A stretch of DNA of 64,000 nucleotides from Myrica gale (lineage: Eukaryota; Streptophyta; Magnoliopsida; Fagales; Myricaceae), in assembly GCA_963930655.1 (NCBI GenBank), contig OZ005618.1, forward strand, positions 4,734,001 to 4,798,000, given 5' to 3'. Each line of letters starts with the position of its first letter. Position 1 is the first letter of the stretch. The notes under the pieces were generated by a model. It did no database searches. It was not told where the DNA came from and saw only the letters and a list, made by a program, of their open reading frames with translations. The translations under genes and the position numbers were made by a program. Below, one piece after another: positions 11,401-24,552 of the stretch.

Positions 11401-11914
11401 GACTTATACAACACAGAGGAAGCCAAAATAAGGATACCAGTTAAAGGACATACTAAGGTGGCACTATCAATAGGCTCCTCTTTTTCAGAGCAACTTGTCA
11501 CTTGTTTCAGAGGGCGTCTAAGTTCATCATGTTGTTCCTGTACATAAAGATTGGGAAAACTTCAATTCATCGATTAAAGAGCTAGTGCTCCATTATAACA
11601 TTAAGGACAGACCTCATTGGACCTGAGAATTATGTTCTCTAGGGACAAGTATCCTTCCACCTGATAGAGATAGAGAGAGGAACAAACAAGGAAAGTAACA
11701 TCAGTTTTTTGAAAACCAGAGGAAGATTAAAAACAAGATTGACAACACTAACTTCATGAGAAACAACCCGAGGTTGTTTTGGGCAAGGGATCCATGACCA
11801 AGGAAGGAAATTGGAGTCATTGGACGAAATATTTTTCCACTTCTCCATCAATGAACAAGCAGCTACACGAAATTCAGCCGATGAGATGGTTCCATCCCAA
11901 GACAAAATATCCAT
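8440..11914 (-). CDS. ATG10: ATG10, autophagy E2-like conjugating enzyme
   Basis: Six coding exons (minus): 11914-11753, 11660-11613, 11537-11454, 11286-11187, 10577-10480 and 8637-8440. They join in frame to 229 codons, close to the 225 aa I recall for Arabidopsis ATG10. It starts MDILSWDGTISSAEF, with the conserved LMEKWK and PWSWIP blocks by residue 42, then VEGYLSLENII, FYDLHIIYSASFRVPVLYF, DGEPLGFGEIKKDLP and SKWTFITQEEHPYL, and ends SWLSVVGQVVGLKIPSEML. The catalytic Cys is in the HPC motif at residue 179. Family role: ATG10 takes ATG12 from the E1-like ATG7 and joins it to ATG5, making the complex that promotes ATG8 lipidation on the growing phagophore. All introns are GT-AG; intron 5 (about 1.84 kb) contains a duplication, microsatellites and a MITE relic. 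Nothing looks broken, so the gene should be functional. Confidence 0.96.
9241..9267. repeat. (TTC)n microsatellite in ATG10 intron 5
   Basis: About eight TTC units (CTTCTTCTTCTTCTTCTTC) in the large last intron of ATG10. Intronic and non-coding. Confidence 0.9.
9433..9809. repeat. Direct duplication within ATG10 intron 5
   Basis: Two diverged copies, 9433-9598 and 9623-9809, both begin CATAATATGTCCTTGCTC, share CCCTACATTGCAGA, TCACCAGGACT, GAGAAAACC and TTTGCCACC, and end at the same motif. The second copy has small insertions such as GATGATGACCACAAGTC. No protein is encoded; open frames here are by-products of the duplication. Confidence 0.8.
10941..10969. repeat. (CA)n microsatellite in ATG10 intron 4
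   Basis: About 12 CA units follow GTTCACA, inside the intron between ATG10 exons 4 and 5. Confidence 0.85.
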
Positions 11915-13884
11915 GACCAAGTCTTTTGTAGCTTTTACCGCCGCAAAAGAAATGCGCCTTGAGGGTCGAAAATATATAAGGTTAAACAGACCAATTTTGT
12001 AAGTCCAAGTCCAGAGATGAAACCAGTCTATTAACTACAGTATCTTGGGCATGTTAGACAAAATCTTTTCTTTCATCCTTATTATCCTTAAGTTTCTCAC
12101 CAAGTCCAAACGAAAAGCCGGAATCCGAGACAGGGCGCTGACTTCACCCAAATTCCCAAAAGGTTGGCCGTCCGGTAGAGGTGTATTTCCCCGCCTTAGA
12201 GGAGCTAAAAGCTCTATCTGAATTCGGGAGCAGCGAATGTACAACACCCTTAGATCACGAAATATGGTTTGCTTTGCGACGAAACAAGAGGAGATTGCAT
12301 TGATCGAAAGATGGTCGAGCTGGCATCCTATCCACGACCAAAACCCCAGAATAACACCTTTTTTTTTATATAGACAAACCCCAGAATAACACCTGAAATT
12401 ATTCACTTACCCTTTGTTTGGGTCCCAAAATTGGCTCTCAATTTCCGACGGATCAAGCTGGTTCAGAGTTCGTCTAATTTCTAAAGACTCGGCCCTCGGG
12501 AATCTTTCTCCAGCAGTTCGATTAGAGGACCCTGTTTGGGCTCTGGAATCGATCCTGGGCTTTGCCACCGCAGATAATTTACTAACCTTTTTCTTTTTCT
12601 TGGGCTGATCTAAATTGAAATTTCGGGTTGATCAACCTTTTCTTTCTCTTTGTTGGGTTTCTGGGCATTGCCCATAGATGTTGATCAACTTTGACCTATC
12701 AGAAAAGGTTCGTTTGTCTATTTGGTCTATTGGAGGGCCATTTTCTGTGGAATCTAGTTTACGACTTAAAATTCGAAGGCCCATTTCAACATCTAATTGG
12801 ACCTCTCTTTTCTCTTTGCTGTGCCCAATTAAGAAAGAAGACGGGCCTTCATTTTCAAAGTGCAGACGGATCAGGCCCATGAAGATCAATCCAAACTGAT
12901 TCGACCGATGGTAGGTTTTGTTGGTTTTTCTTGTTCAGTCAATAGGTGCGGTTTGGCCTGGTGTGCACTTCTCCCAATTCCTTACTGATTTGGTTCGAAA
13001 ATGCTCTTGAAAACCATCTACACCGACCAAATAAACACCCCAGTCTTGAGCTTTTCAATTCCTATAGGCTATCCTTGGGTTTATGGGGAAGCTGACCCAC
13101 CCTGATCTGTAATGCTCTTTTCTGCGCTAGTTCAATTTAGTTTCCTCATATTGCTAAAGGAAAAAAAAAACACCTTAATGTGGTTATTATCTGTTTTTCC
13201 ACGTCCCCAACGACATGGTTAATGGAGCTGCATGAGCTATTGCTTGTGTTGTAGGGGAGCGGGCTAATGTCAATTGAAGATATTAATTAATGGATAGAAA
13301 TCCTCTTCAATTTGCTGTCTGGATGGTCTAATTCAAAAAGATATAGACATTTGTCACAGTAAGATCCACCCTGCCTAGTAATTGATATGGACAATACTGA
13401 ATATTGTAGGACTCATATGTTGTATCTATCTCTATCCAAATTAGACCATATAATTCGGACAACAAATTACCAACGAATTGGATTGGGGATATTTATGTGA
13501 AGTTTACAAGAATTGACATCATACTCCTACCGTTGAAAACTGTAAGGTTATGTAGTTGATAGATGCCATGGTGTTCATTTCTTTTCCTAAGTCACTGCCA
13601 AACACTTTTTTTCTTCTTCTTTTGTTCAATCGGCATAATCAGCAAGTAGTTAAAGGCACAAATGGTTTAAATTGTACAGTGGTATCAACACATCATATAA
13701 TAATTTTACATTGCTCCTTAGGCAATTTACCAGATTTTTGTGTGTTCTGTTTTTGGTTTTCATTTCAGTGAAGCATATATCCTTTCAGATGTGGAAATGA
13801 CCTCCTACAGTTCCTCTGAGGTTGTTCAATGACAATGCAAAAATCCCTTCAATATGATGTCCTGAATCTTGTCTTCTAGGTGAA
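11915..13884. other. ATG10 5' flank and ACR11 3' flank
   Basis: This gap lies between the ATG10 start codon and the ACR11 stop codon, both on the minus strand. It must hold the ATG10 5' UTR and promoter. At 12590-12885 there are several GGCCCA/TGGGC-type motifs (at about 12600, 12778, 12842 and 12872) of the kind called site II elements in plant housekeeping promoters. Open frames of 60-120 codons on both strands at 12035-12900 overlap one another and match nothing I know. Confidence 0.45.
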
Positions 13885-16800
13885 TCAAAAACTCGCCTCC
13901 TCTGTGGTCGGCCGCCTCAAAAAGTATCGCAAGCTATTAGCAAGAACCTGCACATCAGTATTACAACAATAGAGCTGCATCAATTTCTCAGGGTTGCATT
14001 GTTTTGAATTGGCTCAATATACGGTTACAGCGTACAACCCTAGCAGTAAACAATCTTATACTATCGTGTTGCAATTTAGTGAAGGAAGGAAACTAGGCCA
14101 CCAGGTTTAGCCCTGGGGTTTTGCAAACGTAAGTATAGGGCTTATTTTATTGCCTTGCATTCTTCTTAGCATGCAGCATTTCAGAGGTAATAAAATTCTC
14201 CTTTAGACACTTCATGTCCACCCACTTTAGGTGGGAAGGAAGTTGGCAAAGATTCATGACATAGCTGGTAGACTTGGGACGAAAATTCATTGAATAACTT
14301 AAGCCTGAGAAAGTTTACAACCTTGTATTCAATAAGAAATCAGAGAACCATAGTTCAGGACATAGCTAGTGGTCCTTGGATGAACAGTTTTCCAAGTCAT
14401 AATGGTGTAGTTACTAAGAAGGCAATTAACCTCTACATGATAAGGGTAATTCGAGAACAATTCTAATGGTATATCATTGACAGATTGCTGGCTTACCAGC
14501 TGGAGAGGCTTGCTAACAGCTTTATCCTTGTAACTAACATGGAATTTTGCCTTAGCCAACAACCCCTACAATCAAAACCAAGATGTGGAGAAAACATTAC
14601 TATACTCTGCCCACAGAAGGCGGGGAGAAAAGAAAAAAAATGGCAGATAGAGAGTAATCATCACACCTCTGTGTCAAATTCTCCTGACTTTACATCAACA
14701 CTGATGTCAGTGACAATCTTCACGAGATCCACCAGTAATCCAGGGCGATCGGCAGTCTCCACATAAAGCAAACTGCAAAAGAAATATTATGGAGGGGACA
14801 GGGTCAGGCAACAAGGAAAATTTACCTTTTTCCAGTGGCATTCTCATTTAAAATTTTCATCATTCACACTCGGCAGATTACTGCTAATGGGACTCTGCAG
14901 CCTCAACAATTCTGACAGGAGCAACCATTGTTGAATTGCAGGTTTTAATTACATCAGATTACAAAACTGAAATGCGGATTACCTCCGGTTAGGGCCATCG
15001 TCATTGACACTTATGTGTGTTGCTACATCCACATCAACCTGAGGAATAACAACACCATATATTTGAACCGACACAAAAGTAGGCATAACTAAATATTAAG
15101 CATATATCTCCTATACCCACACAGTATCTCAGGATGCATCAACCAAATATATCCCTAACGATATATGGAAACAAAACCAAGTGAAAGATACTATTTTACT
15201 CCCACCATGTTCCACGGGTTGCGATCAAACAAAAATAATTACATGGCAGAAGAAATATATAAAAGTAAATCAGCATTTTTGGGTATTAGATATGGTATTA
15301 CTTAGCAAGTCTCAATCCACTGCCTTACCTATTACTTCCTGCAGAAATGATTTTACTCTATATTCATCTCCTTCTTTAAGCAATCAATATCTTGTTTTTT
15401 CTAGTGAAGGGCGGGAGGAGGATGCTTACACATCCTGTAGCAGCAGATCCAATAATCCCTCCAGGAATAAAAAAATTAGTAGAGTGATTACAATGGGAAA
15501 TGGCCATGGTCATAATCAAGACAGGAAAACCATTACATCATCAGATCACCTCGTGCTCATATTTATGCTCAGTTTTGAACCATATTAAGAAGAGGGACAC
15601 ATACAAACCTGTTAACAGAGACCTCAAGCCGCAGATTTCTACCACAAGAATGACAGATACAACAAACATTAAGGTACAGGAAGGTAAACAGAGCAATATT
15701 GTTCTAAATGTGATAGCTTAATCACAGCTAGTTGGCTTTGCAACAAGAAGTCATCCACCACTGACATACTCCAAACAGATGTAAACTCGCGAATGGAAAA
15801 ATATAGAAATGCTTAAGGACCTGTTGATTTGGTGGCATTACTCCAAATGCTACTCCCATTGCTAACTGGGCGCTTGATTCCTGAAACATGTTCAGGAAGC
15901 TTCTAAAGAGAATAACTCCTAAAAGAGATCTACCAGCTGCAATCTTAAGAAAAATAAAACAAAAAAAGTTTAAAGGTGAAATACCGGGTGGTACTGCATC
16001 ATATTGTTTATAATAGTCAAGCGAATTGCCTCAAGCAGTTCTGGATCTTCTACTTTTCTACCAGTGTCACTGCAAACAAGCTCTACCAGAATCAACCATA
16101 AAACAGCTAATAAATCAACCAGAATCACCATAAAACAGTTACTAAACAAACTAATTCGCAGAAAGAATGAGTCATCTTCCAATTCGTAAGGCCTTCAGAG
16201 ACATCTAGGAAACCAAGATTTGCAATTGTTTCACAAACTACTAGCTATGCTCTTGTACATTAAATTCGGTCACAAGTTTTCTCTATATCTTTAGGGCTTT
16301 GCATTACTACAAGGGGCTCTCAGACTTGTGATTCAAAAACCATCAGCTGCATGGAAGCTCGTCCACAAAACATATCAGGAAGTATCTGGTAACTAACAAC
16401 AGAGATCTCAACTTTCCAGTCCAGGATAAACAGAAAGTAAAATAGAAGCAGGAAAGACAAAAATCAGTGGCATCAATGCAAATTGGCAGCTGTCAAGACA
16501 ATATTCGAACAGAGGTAGACAGAAATTTATACAAGGAACCGACCTCATAAATACATGTAAAGCACAATAACTTACGCTTTAGTTATGGAAAACTTGTTGT
16601 GCTTCCCAGAAGAATCCAAAAATACATTTGCCTTAACAACGTTGAGCCCAAGAGTTTTGAGTGCATTCATCTGAAAAAAATTCCTGATGGTTAATGTCCA
16701 CTAGCGGGCACACTCTAGAAAGAGATTAAGATAGATTATATGCAGTCAGATTGTTTCACTTTCTCAATAAACTGGAGACTCAAACACATGTATAATAAAC

Positions 16801-19327
16801 ACAAAAAGAGAGATAATATGATCATTCGTAGGAGGAGGTAACTGGCTGCATACAGTATCAAGAAGAGCTCCAAGCCGATCCCCAAAAGTTATCTCCACAA
16901 TAGTTGCACTTGGATCAGAGTCTTGATCAATAACTACTACTGGTGTTGGAATGGAATCACTTCCACTGGGACTTCCATCCTGTTAGCCACCCCATTCACC
17001 AAACCCAAAAATTAAAACAAATTAGATAAGTAAACCAGCTAATCTACAAAAAAACCCAGTCACATAGCTCGAAAATAGTTCAGCACCTCCACAGCGGTGG
17101 CTGATAATGCTTGCGGAGTGATTGTAGTGACTGAAGATAACCTTCTGAAAAAAAAACACAGAGACTAACACAAAGAATAGCAACAATGCAATGCCCCATC
17201 GAACTCAAAGGCAATATTGGATAAATCAGATATATCTAGTGAGTTGTCTATAAGCATACATGGATAAACACAAACATATATCCAGACATGCATACATGTA
17301 TGTTTTCGTCGGATGTCACATGTAATAAGTAATAAGATGACAGCATTCCCTCATTGATTCAAACTATATCATCCTACCAGATGAAGCTGTACTGAGTTGA
17401 AGCTGTCGAAGTCAGAACTGAAGAAGTTGAAACAAAAGAGCCTCTCAGATACTTTAAGGAGAGTTGTAGAGGTTTAAGAAAATCTTTAGGGACATGTTTG
17501 GAAACTATATCAGGTTTTAGTTTTGATTTTGGTTTCAGTTCTTATAGCACCCAGAAGCAAATTCAGCCGAATCATGTAATGGATGACTTTAGTTGAAAGA
17601 AAAAGATTCGGTACAGCATCCTGCTGAATGCGGGACTGAAGAAAGATTCAATAAGCTCGAGGTTAGAGTGCATTGGCTAAACTTAGATGATGATAACACT
17701 ACGTTTTTTTCCACTACGTTAACTGAAGAAAACAACAGAAGTAAATCACAGCTGTGTAAGATGGAACTAGGGTAGAAGACCCTCATGCGGTCAAGTATAA
17801 AGTGGTAAGCTTCTTCCAGAAACTTCTGGGTCCAACTTATAATCTCGTTGATCTGAACAAGGAAACACAATACTGCTTTTTCTAAAAGGTGATATTGAAC
17901 AGTGGGACCAAGTTGACTCCATAAGTAACTGATGAAGGGGTTAAATACACAATGTTCTCTCCCATAGTGGATGAAGCTCTACGCCCTGACAGTTGGAATG
18001 CCATATTTTTCAAGGAGGCTTGGCATATAATTAGGAAAGAAATGCCACAGCAATCAAAACTTTCCTTCCTTCTGGATGTTTGGTTAAGGAGAGAAAATGC
18101 AGAGTTATTGCCCTGATCACTCAAATTGCAAAACCGACTAGGCCAGCCAAATACAGGCTTATATCTTGCCGTGGTACTAAACGAGTGCAATCCCGTAATT
18201 CACACGAATGGAATAAGCAAGTTCCCACTGATCTAAGTGGTGAGCAGCAAACTGCATTTGTTGAGAAAAGAAGGATTGTAACAATACCCTCCCCTATCAG
18301 GGACTCCAATTATCCTAGATGCACTTTGAAGAAGAGCTTGGCAAAAGTTTGTGATTCATTGGGGTCGAATTTGCGATAGCTGTTTTGAGGAATGGGAGAT
18401 TTGCAAGCAACACGGTCAATTGGATCAAAGGTAACTTGTAGTGTAGAGCCTGACCACAACCTGATTCTCTCTTTTGTAATTTTAATAGCCAGTATTTTTG
18501 ACCGTTGGCCTATGCAGGCCTGTTTTGTAAAGCTTATATTGCTTCTTCTGGCACTGCACAGCTTGTTGGGTATGCTCCCTTCGTAGTCTTATCTCTTTAA
18601 AACTGATTCTTACTTAGCAGAACCTAAGACCAAAAACAGAAAGTACAACGGCTTGGGTTCTCACATGTCTCAAGTTCGAGCCCCAACACCGCCATTATCG
18701 CCCCTAATTATCTGGGGTGTGTTGAGTGAGATCCTGACACATACCCTAGGTTGGCTTGTAGGGCCGGTACACGAATTGGCCCGACTTTGGGAGCTCCTGG
18801 GTTATCAAAAAAAAAAAACCTAAGACCAAAAACAGAAAGTACAGAGACCATTCTCATGTCCTAATTTGAGGAAATAAAGCATCAAGTACATCACAACGCA
18901 ATGGTGGAGCACAAAATTCGACATTTCTTTTTCATTTTTACCTTTTTTTCATAAAGAGTGGACTTGTATAGACTCAGGTTGATCACCTTAAACCAGAATC
19001 TTAAATCGAACTACTTATCATGGTCGAGAAATGGCATTAAACTTGGAACTTAAGAAGAGCCACGACAAAAATTACAACAAACAAAGAAGCAGATAAGCTT
19101 CTGCTTTTTCTTTTCAACTTAAAAGACGAAAATCAGAGGCTTTATTACGAAGGAAGAATGTGAAGGACTTACTGTTTCTTATGCAGAATGAAGAGAGGCT
19201 TGGTGGCAAACCCAAATGAACCCCGGATCAAAGCCCCATATGACACGCGCGTTTCAGAGGCTCTCAGGATACTATTGTGATCACTGAGGTGAGTCCCAAC
19301 ACCCAAAGAAGCCATGGCCACAGCCAT
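13885..19327 (-). CDS. ACR11: ACR11/ACR12-type double ACT-domain protein, plastid
   Basis: Ten coding exons (minus): 19327-19173, 17144-17087, 16979-16854, 16670-16576, 16069-15985, 15880-15821, 15038-14983, 14772-14667, 14565-14497 and 13947-13885. They join to 290 codons, the length I recall for Arabidopsis ACR11. The first 65 or so residues ([13 protein letters not shown] onward) are Ser/Thr/Arg-rich with few acidic residues, as in a chloroplast transit peptide. ACT domain 1 covers about 96-173 ([17 protein letters not shown] to [12 protein letters not shown]) and ACT domain 2 about 212-270 ([17 protein letters not shown]). The C terminus is [17 protein letters not shown]. Family knowledge: ACT domains bind amino acids; ACR11 is reported to bind glutamine and act with plastid glutamine synthetase and Fd-GOGAT. 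ACR11 and ACR12 cannot be cleanly separated by eye. A second in-frame ATG four codons downstream could also start translation. Exon 6 uses a weak donor, GTCCTT. Confidence 0.94.
17580..18310 (+). mobile_element. L1-type LINE relic, antisense in ACR11 intron 1
   Basis: Broken plus-strand frames carry a chain of motifs in the order expected for plant L1 ORF2. At 17650-17770 is [14 protein letters not shown] with ENNRSKSQL, matching the WL-LGD-NT-FFH linker block. At about 17778-17850 another frame reads [16 protein letters not shown]. At about 17970-18040 is [18 protein letters not shown], matching the block upstream of RT. At 18110-18290 come [21 protein letters not shown] and [11 protein letters not shown] (RT). 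Frameshifts and stops separate the pieces, so the element is dead. It runs opposite to the host gene. Confidence 0.75.
18621..18843 (+). mobile_element. SINE insertion with 27-bp target-site duplication
   Basis: The 27-base sequence beginning AACCTAAGACCAAAAACAG stands at 18621-18647 and again, identical, at 18817-18843. Between them is a body of about 169 bp (18648-18816) that starts ACGGCTTGGG, has a pol III box-B-like AGTTCGAGCCC at 18673-18683, and ends in a run of 12 A. A-tail plus long direct repeats is the signature of LINE-mediated SINE insertion. Box B lies only about 25 bp from the 5' end and no good box A is seen, so the copy may be 5'-truncated. It lies in ACR11 intron 1. Confidence 0.88.
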
Positions 19328-20849
19328 TATGTACCTTTCTCCCAGAGAGAAAAATAAATAAAAATAATAATTTGCAAGGAAACCAGGAATGAAGGCTTAG
19401 AAGGAAGAAGGGACTATAAAGAAGAAACACTAAGCAACGAACCCAGAACAACAGGCATGACGATATTGAAGAGGAAACGGAAATGGGAATGAGATTTTTG
19501 GACAAAAAAGGAGAAGAACAGGTAGTTGGGTCGATGAGCTCTAGGAATATACGCCATTTGGATGGATAAAGAGTGAACCTATCTCTCTGTCTGCCTCCTC
19601 CACTTTGTTTTTTTGGTCCAATTTTTTTTCTGTTTTCAAGGCCATTTATCTCATCTCATCTGCAACAAATTATCTCCAACGTCCATTCCTCATCTCATCT
19701 CCATTCATCTTTCTTTCATTGTTAATTTTATTATTACTACGACTTTCCTTTAATGTTTTCGTTGTTCCCATCTGGATCTAATCTTCTACCATAACAGCGA
19801 CGCGTTTGGTTCAGACCCTAAAAAACAAATAAAAAAGGTCGTGCAGTGCTCCCCCGTCGCCATCCTATCCTAATTCCCAGCTACCACACTCTTCTTTCTT
19901 CGTTCATTTTTTCCCCGCAATAACTTTCCTTTATTAGCCTTTGAACATAGCTACTGGCTAGGCCGATATGGATACGATCCTCAATTCAATTACATTATGT
20001 ATACAAATTATATAACGTTTTCAAGCTGGGAGACTCGGGTACGAGTTTTCAGGTCTGCATCACAGCGGAGGTAATTTTTTATTTTTGGCTTTTCAACTAT
20101 TAATATAAAATTCATCAATTTGCTCCTCTTAATCGTCAAATCTTCTCATTGAAATGAATAAAAAAGGTTACATGTCACGACGGTTAAATTTTATATAAAA
20201 AAAAATGCAAATGGATGAATTTCGTACACATAATGTAATTGAATTGGTAATTTTGATCTTAAAATGATATTGGTGTAGTAGTTAGAGGTAAAAAGTGAAG
20301 TTTCCGGTATAATCTATTGATGAATGTGATGATTTAGTTTGTGGGAGTTGGGACAACAAATTAACATGTTTTTTTCTCTACTAATTAAATTATCCAATTC
20401 TCTTCAAAAATTTGCATGAAGATTGGGACTAATCCACTGCCTAAAGTAGACTTCTTTTATCTTTTCATTTTTCTTTTTATCATGAAATCAATTTTATCTT
20501 ACGAAATGACCCATATTTCAAAGAACTTATTTTTGTAAATTCTCACGAAAAGCTCTCTCTCGAAACCATTTAGAGGCCTTGTGTTTATTTTCCTAGTCTC
20601 TCATCATCTACTTTTTTTCTTCCACCAACTCATGGGTTAGCTCCATTCATAGATTCTTCATCCTCTACTCGGCAAGGATATGTTCTTTCGTCCCTCTTGC
20701 AACCCCTGTTTGTTGGGTGTTAGTTTCGTCGAAGTTTGGTTTGATTTCTCTTTTGGATTTTTTTTTCTATTTTCAGTGCGGGTTTGTAATCGGTGGGGAT
20801 CAAGCGACGGCTGTTGTGCATTGGTCGGTGGTGCCGTTTGTGGATCCAT
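19328..20849. other. ACR11 upstream region, no further gene recognised
   Basis: The ACR11 5' UTR and promoter should lie here (minus strand, from 19328 upward). The stretch 19560-20650 is AT-rich with pyrimidine tracts and has no coding signal. The 20680-20904 open frame runs into the retrotransposon remnant and has no family resemblance. Confidence 0.4.
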
Positions 20850-20930
20850 GTATTATATATTGTTAAGTTACGGAGAGGATGATGTATTATTCATTTTTAC
20901 TTGAATAAATAGCAATTCATTAATCTAAAA
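20850..20930 (+). repeat. Truncated 5' LTR of the copia element
   Basis: The stretch GAGAGGATGATGTATTATTC to TTCATTAATCTAAAA (about 20873-20930) matches the last 70 or so bases of the 3' LTR (26192-26260, GAGAGGATGACGTATTATTC to TTAAACTAAAA). Everything further left in the LTR is missing or unrecognisable, so the 5' LTR is truncated. Confidence 0.75.
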
Positions 20931-20943
20931 TGGTATTAGAGCG
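20931..20943 (+). other. Primer-binding site of the copia element
   Basis: TGGTATTAGAGCG immediately follows the 5' LTR remnant. It is one base off TGGTATCAGAGC, the usual plant copia site complementary to the 3' end of initiator tRNA-Met. Confidence 0.85.
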
Positions 20944-23900
20944 ATTTTCTTCAACACAGAGCTTTCTTACTCTTCACATCCCTTCTTCTTCTCTTCTTAT
21001 AGAATATTCTCGATCATTGAATCATGGCCTCTTCAGTTCCAGAACCTCCTTTGATTCCTTATGAAAATTCAATCTCATCTCCTGTTGTTAATTCTCCTTC
21101 ATTTTCAACTCATTCAATGGATGATAATCCATCGAACCCTCTCTACCTTCATCATGCCGAAAATCCTGGTATCATCAGCTTGATCTTCCAGCCACTTCTT
21201 GGTGCGCATAACTACTCTACCCGGAGCGTGTCTATGACAATGACTCTCACAATCAAGAACAATTTGGGATTTATCAATGGTACCATTCTTCAACCATCTC
21301 AAAAACATTCATCATTCTTAAATTAGTCCTGATGTAATATGATGGTCACATCATGGATACTCAATTCTATCTCCAAAGAAATTTCAGCTCTATGGAATGA
21401 ATTGAAGGAAAGATTTGCACAATCAAATGGACCACGCATATTTCACACACGCAAGAACTTTGCTACTTTGTCTTGAGAAAACACATATGTCTGTAACTAT
21501 TTTACCAAGTTGAAGGTTTACTGGGACGAGTTACAAGCTTTCTGTCTTATTGCTCCTTGTGTGTGTGGATCTGATTGTCAGGCTACTAAGTTCATCGTTG
21601 ATAATAAGAGAGAGAATACATCCTTCAGTTTCTCATGGGCCTCAATGACAGATTTGATCATGCAAGAGGGCAGATTATGCCGTCAGATCCTCTTTCTAAC
21701 ATCAATAAAGTTTTCTCTTTAGTGATTCAAGAAGAGAAACAACTTGGTCATAATCCTGCTTCAGAGGTTGCTACTATGGCTTTAAGAACTGATTCTAGTC
21801 GAAGTTCTACAGCCAGTTACAAGCCAAATCCGAAGCCAGTTTGTACACATTGTAGCAAAACTGGTCACACAATGGAGAAGTGTTATAGGTTACATGGTTT
21901 TCCTCCAGGATTTAAATTTACCAAAAACCGAAATACCTCTGCCCATGTTGCTAGCACTGACCAAGAGGATCAATCAACGTCTGGGTTATCTGTTCTTCAA
22001 GAACAATGTCAGAACCTCATTTCTTCCCTCCAAAGTCAGAACTTCATGTCAAAACCTAAATCTGTTTCTATCAATCAAGTGTCTGTCACGCAACCTAACT
22101 CTTCTTTAATCTCGAATTTCTCAGGTAAAATAATTACTGATATACCTCATATTTCTTCTATACATATATCATATGTTCAAAACACTTCATGTAATTCTAT
22201 CACATGTTCTTCATTTTCAAAATCCTGGATTCTCGACACTAGTGCAACTGACCATATGGTTACTTCTATCGGTCTTTTTAATACTATTGCCTCTTCAGTT
22301 AATATCAAAATCAATATCCCTAATGGAGAACCAATTTGTAACTCACATTGGGACAATTAATCTCTCGGCTGGTCTTATTCTTACTAAAGTCCTCTTCATT
22401 CCTAATTTTTCTGTCAATCTTATCTCAACTAGTAGATTAACATCTGAGTTGTCATGTTGTCTAATTTTTCTTGACAAATTATGTTATATACAGGACCTTA
22501 CTCGATGGAGGATGATTGAAGTTGCTGAAATCACACAAGGACTATATCATCTTCTACAGAACTCGGCATATTCTTCTGTTTCTAGACAATTTTCATCTTG
22601 TAATGTCAGTACAAAGAATTCTCCTTTTCTATGGCATTGTCGATTAGGCCATTTGTATGAATCTAGAATGCAATGAATGAAGAATTCCTTTACTGATTTT
22701 GAATTGATTTATTCGAATACTCGTTCTCCATGTATAATCTGTCATCTTAGCAAACAAAATAAATTGTCATTTCCACATAGTGACTCTCATTCACCTTTTC
22801 TTTTTCATCTCATCCACGTTGACTTCTGGAGACTATTCTCAGGTCATTCCCATGATGGTGTCTTATATTTTCTAATAATTGTGGATGATTATTCAAGATG
22901 TACATGAGTCTATCTCACGAAGAATAAATCTAAAATAAGAAAATACCTTCAAGCTTCTTGTCATTTAGACGAAAATCAGTTTTAAACCAATATCAAAACC
23001 TTGAGGACTAATAATGGATTGGAATTCGAAATGACATATTTTTATCATCAAAAGGGCATAGTTCATCATAAAAGTTGTGTCTATACACCTCAACAAAATT
23101 CAGTTGTTGAAAGAAAACATCAACACATCTTGAATGTTGTTAGGTCCCTTAGATTTCAAGCTCATCTTCCTTTATTTCTTTGGAGCAATTGTGTTCTTAC
23201 AGCTGTTCACATAATCAATAAGCTTCACGTACCTATGCTCGGAAATTGTTCTCCTTTTGAATTTCTTTTTCATCAAAAGACAAACTATAAATACCTTAGA
23301 ACCTTTGGTTGCTTAGCCTATGTTTCCACTCACTCCCACTCCAAAAATAAATTTGATCCTAGAGTTATATCATGTATTTTCATAGTTTATCCTCCTGGTA
23401 TAAAATGTTACCAATTGTTTGATCCAACCACAAAAAACCATAGTCTCCCGACATGTCATCTTTTATGAAACTATTTTTCCTTTTGTTGATATTTCCTCAC
23501 AGAGACATGATTCTCCTCATTTATCAAACATTGTTCGTCCCAATTCAGCTACTCATTCAGATGATATGCCTTTCACATCAACAAATCTTGTTTCTTCTCA
23601 TCATTTACCTCAATTACATTCTAATTTTCCTTCACAAGATCATCCTGTTTCACATTCATCAGATCCTTCATCCACTTCTACAATTTCTCCTCAAACAGAT
23701 CTTAATTTAAATTCGACAGAATCTAAAAAATTATCTCAACATTCTACTACTTCTACATCAAATCCTATTTATACATATCCTCTTATTCCATCTACATCAG
23801 TTAGAAAAGTCATCTAAAACCAGAAGAATGCCTACATATCTGCAATATTATCACTACCAATTAGTTTATCGACTGGTTTTGGTAACTCTCTTCCCTTATA

Positions 23901-24552
23901 TCCTTTGTCTTCATATATTTCTTATTCGAAATTGTCACTTATCCCTAGAGCCTATACTTTAGCAGTCTTTGCACATACAAAACCTAGATTTTTCCATGAG
24001 GTCGTGAGATGTTCTAAATGGAAGAAAGTCATGTAGGCTGAGATTAATGTTCTTGAGCTTAATAACACCTGGGAATTGACTGATCTCCCTCCTAGTAAGC
24101 TTGATGTTGGTTGCAAAAGGGTGTACAAGTGAAAATTCAAGGTTGATGGCACTCTTGAGAGATACAAACCTAGGTTGTCGCAAAAGGGTATACACAGCAA
24201 GAAGACATAGATTTTTTTGACACTTTTCACCTGTAGCCAAGCTCACTACAGTCGAATGTCTTCTAGCATTAGCTGTCATTTATGGATGAGATTTATATCA
24301 GCTTGATCTAAACAATGTTTTCTACATGGAGAGCTTGAAAATGAGGTGTTTATTAAACTGCCTCAAGGTTTTTCTCATGCTGGTGATCAACATGTTTGTC
24401 GACTCAAGAAATCCTTATATGGATTGAAACAAGCTAGTAGACAATGTTTTCACAAGCTTTCTACTACCTTGCTTTCTTATGGATTTAAACAATCCAAAGC
24501 TAATTATTCCATCTTCATTAAGGCAAATGCTTCTACATTTCTTACACTTTTA

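Noticed and set aside
12035..12899. Possible extra gene between ATG10 and ACR11
   Set aside because: Frames on both strands overlap, none matches a family, and the region fits an ATG10 promoter/leader with site-II-like motifs.
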